Made by a program: the position numbers and the translations under genes. The notes below the pieces were generated by a model, which saw only the letters and a list, made by a program, of their open reading frames with translations, had not been told where the DNA came from and made no database searches. Positions 7,939 through 14,907 of a DNA stretch of 64,000 nucleotides are shown piece by piece; the stretch's first letter is position 1, and every line of letters starts with the position of its first letter. The stretch lies in NCBI RefSeq assembly GCF_004336985.1, contig NZ_SJUO01000001.1, positions 682,001-746,000 on the forward strand. The letters are read 5' to 3'. The stretch is from Exiguobacterium sp. SL-9. Lineage in GTDB: Bacteria; Bacillota; Bacilli; Exiguobacteriales; Exiguobacteriaceae.

Positions 7939-8691
7939 ATGAAGAGACGATGGCTATTAGCAGGTTTAGGTACGATGACAGTAATCGGGGTCGTCTGGTC
8001 GACAGGCGCCAAACAAGAAGAAGAGACACGGTATGAAACATACGTCGAAGATACATATGGAGAAAACGTAGATGTCACACTAAGGCGTGATTGGAAGATG
8101 GGCGGGTATGCGGCCGAGTTTACGTTGACGAGCCCAGAGCTCGCTGGTGACTATTGGGCCGAGACGTATGGAAGCGACGAGTCGATCCATGATGACGTGC
8201 TCGAACACGTCTGGCAACAAGAGGCTGAAGACACGGTCAAAGAGCGGCTCAAACAGCTCGACTTGTTAACCGAGGCGGAGACGGTCCGCGCAAGTATCGC
8301 CTCAGGGGTCGATGAAGAGTATGAGACAACGCTTACCCCTACCCCGACGTCCGTCTTCGACGTCGAGTCGAAAGAGTTCTTGGACGTGTCGATCATGTTC
8401 CATGAGAAGTGGTCCAACACGGACGCCCAGAAAGAGCGGATGCTCGGCGTGATACGCGCTTTGGAAGATGACGTCTACTCGATTCACTTCTCATTCGACG
8501 GCACACCGAACGAAGACGACGATTTCACCGAGCGATATATGAACGTCTCTCACGACTCGTTCCCCGGCGAACCGGCGATGCATGAGCTGCAGACGATTGA
8601 CGACTTGAATCGCCACGATCGACTGTACGGATTCGATGAGGCGACGTTCATCCATGACTATCACTTTGATGGCACGAAATATGAAGAGTAA
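7939..8691 (+). CDS. Hypothetical exported protein
   Basis: A 250-residue protein with a basic N-terminus (MKRRW) and one hydrophobic segment (about residues 5-20) that looks like a signal or anchor; no lipobox cysteine. The remainder is acidic and hydrophilic with no motif I recognise. A TTG at 7933 is also in frame, but the AGAGGTG ribosome site lies seven bases before the ATG at 7939, which I take as the start. It is transcribed divergently from the GntR/ABC operon and ends in its own terminator, so it is a single-gene unit. Confidence 0.75.
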   Translation: MKRRWLLAGLGTMTVIGVVWSTGAKQEEETRYETYVEDTYGENVDVTLRRDWKMGGYAAEFTLTSPELAGDYWAETYGSDESIHDDVLEHVWQQEAEDTVKERLKQLDLLTEAETVRASIASGVDEEYETTLTPTPTSVFDVESKEFLDVSIMFHEKWSNTDAQKERMLGVIRALEDDVYSIHFSFDGTPNEDDDFTERYMNVSHDSFPGEPAMHELQTIDDLNRHDRLYGFDEATFIHDYHFDGTKYEE

Positions 8692-8694
8692 ATT

Positions 8695-8721
8695 CCATTC
8701 GCCAAAGCGGATGGTTTTTTT
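8695..8721 (+). terminator. Intrinsic terminator
   Basis: CCATTCGC pairs with GCGGATGG (one G-U pair), followed by seven T. It ends the transcript of the exported-protein gene. Confidence 0.85.
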
Positions 8722-8760
8722 GTGAGCATTCTTCTTTACAACGCGTCATGAATGTTTTAC

Positions 8761-8791
8761 ATTTGACGAGTCAACAATTGACTTATCAAAT
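8761..8791 (+). promoter_or_regulatory. MarR promoter/operator palindrome
   Basis: ATTTGA-N3-GTCAA-CAA-TTGAC-N3-TCAAAT is a two-part inverted repeat 31 bp long with all 11 arm bases paired. TTGACG (8763-8768) and TCAAAT (8786-8791) are 17 bp apart and can serve as -35 and -10, so the palindrome covers the whole promoter. It lies 22 bp before the marR start and is the likely autoregulatory operator. Confidence 0.8.
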
Positions 8792-8812
8792 GAGAGGGGT
8801 GAAACATCACAG

Positions 8813-9223
8813 ATGGAATTACGAGATATCAGCCGACTGCTGTACCAAATCAAACTGGCGGACCAACGCGTCGCAACCTCGTTCGAAAAAGAGACGGGCT
8901 TCAGCCTGACCCGCTACGAGATGCTCATGATCGTGCATGACAAAGGCGTCTGTCCGCAAAGTGAGATTCAGCAGACGATGAAAATCGATCATGCGGCCAT
9001 CACCCGCCATTTGAAGATCCTTGAAGAAAAAGGCTACGTCCGACGGGAGCGGAACACGGCGAACCATCGCGAAGTGTTCGTCCACTTGACCGACGAAGCC
9101 AAGCACGACTTGACGAGCTGTGAACAAGACCATGACCGCAGCAAGCACTTGATCACGAAGGTGCTGTCCGAGTCAGAAATCAATCAGCTATCGAGTCTGC
9201 TACAAAAGTTGAACCAACTATAA
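8813..9223 (+). CDS. MarR-family transcriptional regulator
   Basis: The 136-residue protein is a MarR winged-helix repressor: dimerisation helices at both ends and a central domain with SEIQQTMKIDHAAITRHLKILEEKGYVRRERN (recognition helix and wing, about residues 45-80). It is the first gene of an operon with a nitroreductase, an antibiotic-biosynthesis-monooxygenase-type protein and a DUF1304 membrane protein, so the ligand is likely a quinone, nitro or phenolic compound, as for related MarR proteins; this is inference. The promoter in front contains a 31-bp palindrome. The ATG at 8813 follows GAGGGG with 12 bases spacing, a little long. Confidence 0.93.
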   Translation: MELRDISRLLYQIKLADQRVATSFEKETGFSLTRYEMLMIVHDKGVCPQSEIQQTMKIDHAAITRHLKILEEKGYVRRERNTANHREVFVHLTDEAKHDLTSCEQDHDRSKHLITKVLSESEINQLSSLLQKLNQL

Positions 9224-9246
9224 CAAGAGAGAAAGAGGTAATAACC

Positions 9247-9885
9247 ATGGCAACTACATTCGAAAACAACACATTCACTGACGTGATGCTCGGTCGTAAA
9301 TCGATCCGTGTCTACGACGAGAACGTCAAAATCTCACAACTTGAAATGCTTCAAATGATTGAGGAAGCGACAACGGCTCCTTCTTCAGTGAACATGCAAC
9401 CGTGGCGCTTCGTCGTCGTCGAGAGCCCTGAGGCGAAAGAAACGCTCAAGCCGCTCATCCGCTTCAACGTCCGTCAAAACGACACGTCGGCCGCGATGGT
9501 CCTCATCTTCGGCGATATGGAATGCTACGAGCTCGGTGAAGACATCTACGACCAAGCCGTCGCAGAAGGCAAGATGCCGCAAGAAGTACGCGATCAACAG
9601 CTCGCGGCCATTCTCCCGTACTACCAAAACTTGTCGACACAAGAGATGAACGACATCGTCAAAATCGACTCGAGCCTCGCTGCGATGCAATTTATGCTCG
9701 TCGCCCGTGCCCACGGTTATGACACAAACCCAATCGGCGGTTTCGAGAAAGATCAACTCGCGGAAGCGTTCGGCTTAGACAAAGACCGTTACGTGCCGGT
9801 CATGATTCTCTCGGTCGGTAAAGCTGCAGAAGAAGGCTACCAATCGGTACGTCTCGACGCTGAAAAAATCACATCATTCAAATAA
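9247..9885 (+). CDS. Nitroreductase-family FMN oxidoreductase
   Basis: Predicted NAD(P)H-dependent flavoenzyme that reduces nitro compounds or quinones. The 212-residue protein has the family hallmarks: R-x-S-I-R-x-Y near residues 17-23, the FMN-binding stretch EEATTAPSSVNMQPWRFVVV (about 40-60), and the GYDTNPIGGFEKD segment near the C-terminus. It follows marR by 23 bp with a GAAAGAGG ribosome site, and is followed after 15 bp by a small monooxygenase-like gene, so the operon looks like an inducible detoxification unit. Confidence 0.93.
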   Translation: MATTFENNTFTDVMLGRKSIRVYDENVKISQLEMLQMIEEATTAPSSVNMQPWRFVVVESPEAKETLKPLIRFNVRQNDTSAAMVLIFGDMECYELGEDIYDQAVAEGKMPQEVRDQQLAAILPYYQNLSTQEMNDIVKIDSSLAAMQFMLVARAHGYDTNPIGGFEKDQLAEAFGLDKDRYVPVMILSVGKAAEEGYQSVRLDAEKITSFK

Positions 9886-9900
9886 TCGGAGGACACCTAC

Positions 9901-10194
9901 ATGATCTTAATCAATGCTATTTTCGAAGTAAAAGAAACGGAATTTGACAACTTTTTGGCAGACATCAACAAGCTCATCGACTCATCAAAACAAGAAGCGG
10001 GTTGCTTGAGCTATGAGCTCTTCCAATCAACGACGGCGGAGAACCGCTTCGTTATGATCGAGAATTGGGCCGACCAAGCGGCCGTCGAGCAACACAACCA
10101 AAACCCGGATCTCATCGCGTTCGCTCAAAGCGTAGGCAACTACGTGACGGCGAAGCCGGTCATCCATGTGACGGAAGTCGCAACGGCAAACTAA
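9901..10194 (+). CDS. Antibiotic biosynthesis monooxygenase (ABM) domain protein
   Basis: The 97-residue protein is a single ABM (dimeric ferredoxin-like barrel) domain: MILINAIFEVKE at the start, QEAGCLSYELFQS in the middle and ENWADQAAVEQHNQNPD typical of the YgiN/YcnE group of putative quinol monooxygenases. These cofactor-free or weakly characterised enzymes often accompany quinone-responsive MarR regulators. It starts 15 bp after the nitroreductase with a GGAGG site, and the next gene begins one base after its stop. Confidence 0.88.
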   Translation: MILINAIFEVKETEFDNFLADINKLIDSSKQEAGCLSYELFQSTTAENRFVMIENWADQAAVEQHNQNPDLIAFAQSVGNYVTAKPVIHVTEVATAN

Positions 10195-10195
10195 C

Positions 10196-10552
10196 ATGTC
10201 CGGGCTCACCCTCGTCCTCGGAACGCTCGTCGCACTCGAGTTCTTCTACATCATGTATCTCGAGACGTTCGCCACTCGTTCGAAAACGACGGCCCGTGTC
10301 TTCAATATGACGGAACAAGAGCTCGCGCGCGACTCCGTGTCGGTGCTATTCAAGAACCAAGGCGTCTATAACGGATTGATTGGCGTCGGGTTGTTGTATG
10401 GTCTGTTCGTCAGCCAATCGACGGAGATTGTCACGATGCTCCTCGTTTATATCGTCCTCGTCGCGTTGTACGGCAGCATCACGAGTAATAAAAAGATTAT
10501 CCTCACGCAAGGTGGATTGGCGATTTTAACGCTGTTGTCCATGTTGGTGTGA
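10196..10552 (+). CDS. DUF1304 family membrane protein
   Basis: A 118-residue integral membrane protein with four hydrophobic segments (roughly residues 4-22, 55-72, 78-94, 100-117). The pattern LEFFYIMYLETFAT and NQGVYNGLIGVGLLYG is that of DUF1304, whose function is unknown. Its ATG lies one base after the ABM stop, so translation is coupled. As last gene of the MarR operon it may export or tolerate the compound handled by the upstream enzymes, but nothing in the sequence proves this. Confidence 0.85.
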   Translation: MSGLTLVLGTLVALEFFYIMYLETFATRSKTTARVFNMTEQELARDSVSVLFKNQGVYNGLIGVGLLYGLFVSQSTEIVTMLLVYIVLVALYGSITSNKKIILTQGGLAILTLLSMLV

Positions 10553-10556
10553 AACC

Positions 10557-10597
10557 AAAAAGTTCTCCCTCCAAGGAATTGGAAGGAGAACTTTTTT
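10557..10597. terminator. Bidirectional terminator
   Basis: A long hairpin (AGTTCTCC...GGAGAACT) has A- and T-runs on both sides and separates the convergent DUF1304 and YtkA-like genes. Confidence 0.88.
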
Positions 10598-11057
10598 AAT
10601 GGTGCGGTTCCGTCACAGCTTCGACTGGTGCAGCCCCGTCATATAAAGCGGCCCATTCATCGTCAGTCAATTCACCGACGATAAACTGTTTTGCCGGAAA
10701 GATGGTCGAGCCGTTCGCCTGCGCATGGACCCGGGCGATATATAATCCGTCCTGTTTGACACTTGTCGTCAGTTCATACGTACCGTCAGCGGTTCGCGTC
10801 GCTTCCTGCATGCCGTAGGAAATTGTCCCGTCTGCCTTTTGTAACTCCAAATGTACGAAGTCAGGTTCGACATCGCCTTCTATCCGCAAGTCGATTTCGA
10901 ACGTGATCGGCTCTCCCGCCTCCACGACTCCCGGAATATCGAGCGTCGCTTGGAGCGGCGTCTCTTGTTTGTATCGCTCAGCCGCATCCGGGTTGACCGT
11001 ACAGGCGGATAGTGCCACGACGGCAGTGAGGCTGATTGCTAGTATGATTCGTTTCAT
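10596..11057 (-). CDS. YtkA/FixH-like lipoprotein
   Basis: About 153 residues with a lipobox LSAC in the first 20 residues, so a surface lipoprotein. The mature part is a small immunoglobulin-like domain (LDIPGVVEAGEPITFEID, then DGTYELTTSVKQDGLYIARVHAQ) as in YtkA/FixH-like proteins, which occur with copper- or cytochrome-related genes. An in-frame ATG at 11063 exists, but AGGGGG is seven bases before the ATG at 11057, which fits better. It follows the PepSY membrane protein by 12 bp in one operon. The exact role is not known. Confidence 0.85.
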   Translation of the reverse strand: MKRIILAISLTAVVALSACTVNPDAAERYKQETPLQATLDIPGVVEAGEPITFEIDLRIEGDVEPDFVHLELQKADGTISYGMQEATRTADGTYELTTSVKQDGLYIARVHAQANGSTIFPAKQFIVGELTDDEWAALYDGAAPVEAVTEPHH

Positions 11058-11069
11058 CGTCATTCCCCC

Positions 11070-12416
11070 TCACCCTGCGTTCAAAAAGCGTGTCAATTTC
11101 GTCGAACGACGAACAATCAACCAATCGAGCAGCGCGACGACAAGCAGCGACAGCCCGACGAGTGGAAAGATGATTCCGAAGCCGACGAGCAAGACGATCA
11201 ATACGTTTCGTCTCGTCCGACTCGGAGCCGATGGTGCCCCACTTTTCGCGACAGGTTTACGCGAGTACCAGAGATACACCCCGCTCACGACGACAAGGAT
11301 GACACCGAGACAAATCGCGAGACTGATCAATTGGTTCGGCAGCCCGAACTGTGTCCCCTTGTGTAGCGTGATTCCGAGCGCGACGGCTTTCCCGACAATG
11401 CCGTAATTGTCGTAACGATAGTCGGCGAGGACGGCACCGGAATATTGGTCGACGTGCATCGTCGCCTCGTCCTGGGCCCGGTCCGGATACGCGGATAACG
11501 TATAGACGCCATCTGGTGTACTCGGTAAGCTGATCGTGTAACTCGGGTCCATCCCGACCGTTATGGCGATCGTGTCGACTTGATCGAGCGACAGCGGTAC
11601 GTACCCGGCGACTTCCGAGTTCGGCACCGGCAATGTCTCGGCCGCCCACGGGACGTCGGCGACATCCTCAGTCTTCACGGTTGAAGTCGGAGCCTCTCCA
11701 CCCCAAATCGACGGTGGATAGCCGACGCCTGCATTCGTCGCAATCGCTTGGAAGTTCGCTCCCCAAAAACCGGACCATGGCAGACCAGTCAAGACGAGAA
11801 ACAACAGTCCTGCCGTCACCCAAAAACCAGGGACGACATGCAGGTCACGGCGCAAAATCCGTTTCCCCTTCCGAAGTCGCGGATACACCGTCCCAGACGC
11901 CTGTAGCCCGTTTCGTGGCCAAAATAGATATAATCCGGTCGCCATCAGAACAATCGTCCAGCAGGCGACGAGTTCGACGATGCGGTCTCCGAGCGGACCA
12001 ATCATCAATTCACCATGAATCCGTTCGACTTGGCTCATGAATCGGTCAGCATTCAATTGACTCCCGATGACCTCTCCGTTGTAGGGATCGACGAACACCG
12101 TCGTTGCTCCCTCTTCTGTCATGACACGGAATTCGGTCGAGCGATTCGCACTCTCTCCGGGCCGATAGCGCGTGATGGGTGTGTCCGGATATTCGGCTTG
12201 GACCTGATTATACAACTCGGTCGCACTCAAGCGATCCCCGGCCGGTTCGACTTGATAGTAATCGGAATAAATGACTTGCTCAATCTGTGGCTTGAATAAA
12301 TAGACGGCTCCCGTCACCGCGAGCACTAATAGGAATGGTGCGATGATGAGTCCTGCGTAGAGATGCCAGCGCCAGACGGCACGGTACCAATCGCGACTCG
12401 CTGAAGATGATGTCAT
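11070..12416 (-). CDS. PepSY-associated transmembrane protein
   Basis: The 448-residue protein has the PepSY-TM layout: a first membrane helix near residues 20-40 (WHLYAGLIIAPFLLVL), a PepSY-type extracytoplasmic region with FVDPYNGEVIG, two helices around 140-215, a second extracytoplasmic domain with DQYSGAVLADYRYDNYG, and C-terminal helices (about 345-370 and 400-435). Conserved His residues (RWHLYAG, RIHGELMIG, LHKGTQFG) lie close to the helices as in iron-uptake or ferric-reductase-related PepSY proteins. GGGGGAA precedes the ATG. No clear Fur box was found in the 230 bp upstream. Function is probably metal- or haem-linked redox, at low certainty. Confidence 0.88.
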   Translation of the reverse strand: MTSSSASRDWYRAVWRWHLYAGLIIAPFLLVLAVTGAVYLFKPQIEQVIYSDYYQVEPAGDRLSATELYNQVQAEYPDTPITRYRPGESANRSTEFRVMTEEGATTVFVDPYNGEVIGSQLNADRFMSQVERIHGELMIGPLGDRIVELVACWTIVLMATGLYLFWPRNGLQASGTVYPRLRKGKRILRRDLHVVPGFWVTAGLLFLVLTGLPWSGFWGANFQAIATNAGVGYPPSIWGGEAPTSTVKTEDVADVPWAAETLPVPNSEVAGYVPLSLDQVDTIAITVGMDPSYTISLPSTPDGVYTLSAYPDRAQDEATMHVDQYSGAVLADYRYDNYGIVGKAVALGITLHKGTQFGLPNQLISLAICLGVILVVVSGVYLWYSRKPVAKSGAPSAPSRTRRNVLIVLLVGFGIIFPLVGLSLLVVALLDWLIVRRSTKLTRFLNAG

Positions 12417-12646
12417 AAACGTTCCCCCGATTATGTAATGTGTCCATTATGTGAACAGACTAATTGTACTCACTCACACTTATTGCGACCGCTTTCTTTG
12501 TGTCTGTTCGTTGTCAATCCGGCGAAATAAACGTGAAGTCCGATTCATCAAAATCACACAACTAGACGTGAGTGATTGTAAGATGAACCTAATGAAACAG
12601 CATGAGCACTTTGTTTCGCACTTTAATAATGATGAGGTGAGGTTCG

Positions 12647-12919
12647 ATGACATACACATGTCCTTGCTGCGGGTACAAGACGCTTAACGAAGAACCACCC
12701 GGCACGTATGATATTTGCGGCATCTGTTTTTGGGAAGACGACGGCGTTCAGTTCAGCGACCCGGATTATGAGGGTGGTGCCAATACGGTGTCGCTCCGGC
12801 AAGCGCAACAGAATTACATCCGCTTCGGAGTAAGTGAGCTCCTCTTTAGCGATTCTGTCCGTCAACCAGCTGACCACGATGTCAAAGACCCGAAGTGGCG
12901 ACCGTTCGCAGAAAAATAA
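12647..12919 (+). CDS. CPCC family cysteine-rich protein
   Basis: A 90-residue protein starting TCPCCGYKT, with a second cysteine pair ICGICFWEDD; four of these cysteines can form a rubredoxin/zinc-ribbon-like metal knot. The family (cysteine-rich CPCC) is common in bacteria and has no known function. GAGGTGAGG six bases before the ATG fixes the start. It stands alone between the PepSY operon and a convergent membrane-protein gene; a shared hairpin follows it. Confidence 0.85.
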   Translation: MTYTCPCCGYKTLNEEPPGTYDICGICFWEDDGVQFSDPDYEGGANTVSLRQAQQNYIRFGVSELLFSDSVRQPADHDVKDPKWRPFAEK

Positions 12920-12925
12920 GCACAC

Positions 12926-12956
12926 AAAAACCGCTTCTACACATTGGTAGAAGCGG
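12926..12956 (-). terminator. Terminator of the 512-residue membrane-protein gene
   Basis: Perfect 10-bp stem (12931-12940 with 12947-12956) followed by TTTTT on the minus strand; on the plus strand the downstream T-run is weak. Confidence 0.85.
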
Positions 12957-12963
12957 CTGTTTG

Positions 12964-14502
12964 TTATACGCCGAGAATCGCGAACGATACGCCGACGACA
13001 CCGATGAGCGCCATCGCGTAAACCGGTACGCGTGGCATTTCACCGTTGTTATCGAGCGCCTTCCCGAACATGTAGAACACGATCGGGTGAACGAGGAACG
13101 GCATCGAGAAGATGAGTGGGATGAGAAGCGACGCTTCTGTCCCGAACATGCCACCTTGGACGGCTGCGAAGAGACCAAAGTGCGAGATGGCTGATGATTG
13201 AGCCATCGTCGTGTAATCGAACGCGATTGTGCTGAAGCTGAGGATGACGAGTCCACCAAAGACCGCCATCATCTGCCAACCGAACGAGAACTGCATGAGC
13301 GCCTTCACTTCTTTGAAGTCTTCTCCGTTGGCACCGCGCAAGTTTTTGAGCGAGAGCGCCGTGAGCACAAGACCGACCAAGACGATGATTGCTGTCGGCC
13401 AAATCCAGAGCGCCCCGTTATCGGCACTGACTGCCAAAATCGAGAACACGAAGATGTGACCGAAGAACGGGATGTTGATCATGATTGGGGCACGTTTCGC
13501 TGCCACTTGACCGAAGTCACCAGCTGTACATGCGCCTGTGAGACCACTGTGCGAGAGCGAGCCGGCCATACCTGGTGCGAGGTTGCGGATGTGTCCTGTG
13601 CGGGCGAACCACATAAGGAGCGCAATCCCACCGAACATCCAGAACAATTGACCGAAGAAACCGTACACGAGAATCGAGTTCATGCCTTCGATGGCGAACG
13701 CATCACCGATTCGTGAACCACCGACCATGAAGTTGGCGGCCAAGACGACCGGGATCCCGGCGAATAGAAGCGCGCGGACGGTCGGTCCATACGTCCAGTT
13801 GTGGAAGATGGCACCGAGTGCTGACGAGAGCAACATGGCGAAGAAAATCTGCGGCAATGCGATGACCGGTTGAACAGCCATAGCGATTGCGTACGAGATG
13901 AACAAGATGACGAGCATCAATACCGTCTCGATGACGCCTTTACGCATATATACCTTCTTGTCGTCGATTTGTGCCTTGTGGTCGATTAAGAGGAACGACG
14001 CCGCGAGACCGATCAACGCGAGGATCGGGTAGTAGAGCATGATGCCCTCTGCCGCGCCCGGTTGAATCATCATGCGGAAGAACCCTTCGAGACCGACGAG
14101 CAAGAAGAATGAACGGAGGATGAAGATGAACTGTGTCCGTCCTGTCCCGAGAAACATCTCTTCTGTAGATGGTACGACGATGTCTTTCATATCGAGCTCT
14201 TGTTTGCTCAAAATCTTGCGGAGCTCTTGGCCACCGACGAAGAATGAGACAACGAGTGCGATGATGGTCGTCCGTGATAGGAAGTCGACGAGCGGGAACT
14301 CAGGGAGACCCGGTGTCGCGATGCCCATCTCGACCATGGCGAAGCCAAGTCCAAGACCGAAGATGACGATGACGAGGATTGGTGAGAACCGTGAACCAGC
14401 CACGACCATCCGCGATAAAATGACCATCGGGATGACGAAGGCCATGAGCAACCAGAATTGGTTGAGTAATTGTACTTGTGATAACTGCTGAACGATTTCC
14501 AT
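12964..14502 (-). CDS. Polytopic membrane protein of unknown family
   Basis: A 512-residue protein with about twelve hydrophobic segments and short polar loops, so almost wholly membrane-embedded. The N-terminal part (ILVIVIFGLGLGFAMV, then FFVGGQELRKI) recalls ion-transporter superfamily carriers such as GltS, and a polar, glycine/serine-rich stretch in the second half (GMAGSLSHSGLTGACTAGDFGQ) could line a substrate path; I could not place it in a named family. AAGGGG precedes the ATG. It is monocistronic, with a good promoter and its own terminator. A transporter is the most likely role, substrate unknown. Confidence 0.8.
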   Translation of the reverse strand: MEIVQQLSQVQLLNQFWLLMAFVIPMVILSRMVVAGSRFSPILVIVIFGLGLGFAMVEMGIATPGLPEFPLVDFLSRTTIIALVVSFFVGGQELRKILSKQELDMKDIVVPSTEEMFLGTGRTQFIFILRSFFLLVGLEGFFRMMIQPGAAEGIMLYYPILALIGLAASFLLIDHKAQIDDKKVYMRKGVIETVLMLVILFISYAIAMAVQPVIALPQIFFAMLLSSALGAIFHNWTYGPTVRALLFAGIPVVLAANFMVGGSRIGDAFAIEGMNSILVYGFFGQLFWMFGGIALLMWFARTGHIRNLAPGMAGSLSHSGLTGACTAGDFGQVAAKRAPIMINIPFFGHIFVFSILAVSADNGALWIWPTAIIVLVGLVLTALSLKNLRGANGEDFKEVKALMQFSFGWQMMAVFGGLVILSFSTIAFDYTTMAQSSAISHFGLFAAVQGGMFGTEASLLIPLIFSMPFLVHPIVFYMFGKALDNNGEMPRVPVYAMALIGVVGVSFAILGV

Positions 14503-14540
14503 GGATAAACCCCTTATACATTTTTTTCACACTGTTTCGA

Positions 14541-14569
14541 AGTTTACAGGATTGAACATTCTGTGACAA
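14541..14569 (-). promoter_or_regulatory. Promoter of the 512-residue membrane-protein gene
   Basis: TTGTCA (14564-14569), a 17-bp spacer and TAAACT (14541-14546) on the minus strand lie about 40 bp before the start codon. Confidence 0.75.
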
Positions 14570-14594
14570 GGGGGTGTGACGGATTGTAAACATT

Positions 14595-14627
14595 GAAAGC
14601 GGAACCAACTGAAATGGTTCCGCTTTC
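14595..14627 (-). terminator. Hairpin ending the helicase cassette
   Basis: Perfect 13-bp stem (14595-14607 with 14615-14627) immediately after the stop of the small winged-helix gene. The following T-run is poor on both strands, so termination may be partial or the hairpin may stabilise the 3' end. Confidence 0.6.
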
Positions 14628-14629
14628 GC

Positions 14630-14887
14630 TTAATTATTGAATTGGCGAAGGCCCCAAACGCCTTTATTTCCCGTGGAATAGAACAAGTCCTCTTTCCCCG
14701 CGAAGCTGGCCGAATCACTCGAATGGGCCCGAATCTGTTTATTGACGTGAGCCTTCCAATCTTTATAGCGATCGAGTTCGAGTTGATAGTACGACCGTTC
14801 GATATATGCGTTGATTTCTTTCAATGACGCCGTGCCGCCATGATGCTGGAGGGCGAATTGGATTTTGCGAAGTAGTGCGCGTTTCAA
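14630..14887 (-). CDS. Small winged-helix-like protein of the PLD-helicase cassette
   Basis: About 85 residues predicted to form one winged-helix domain: ALLRKIQFALQHHGG, an acidic ASLKEINAYIERS helix, and a C-terminal strand region with SFAGKEDLFYSTGNKGVWGLR. This GKEDLFYS...GVWGLR ending recalls winged-helix modules that I remember from the N-termini of HNH and Mrr-like restriction proteins (from memory, not checked). Two starts are possible: an ATG at 14911 that overlaps the helicase stop as ATGA, or the TTG at 14887, which has AAAGGAG eight bases upstream; I prefer the latter. It is the third gene of the MazG-helicase operon and could recognise DNA for it. Confidence 0.72.
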   Translation of the reverse strand: MKRALLRKIQFALQHHGGTASLKEINAYIERSYYQLELDRYKDWKAHVNKQIRAHSSDSASFAGKEDLFYSTGNKGVWGLRQFNN

Positions 14888-14907
14888 GTTAAAGACTCCT
14901 TTCCCAA

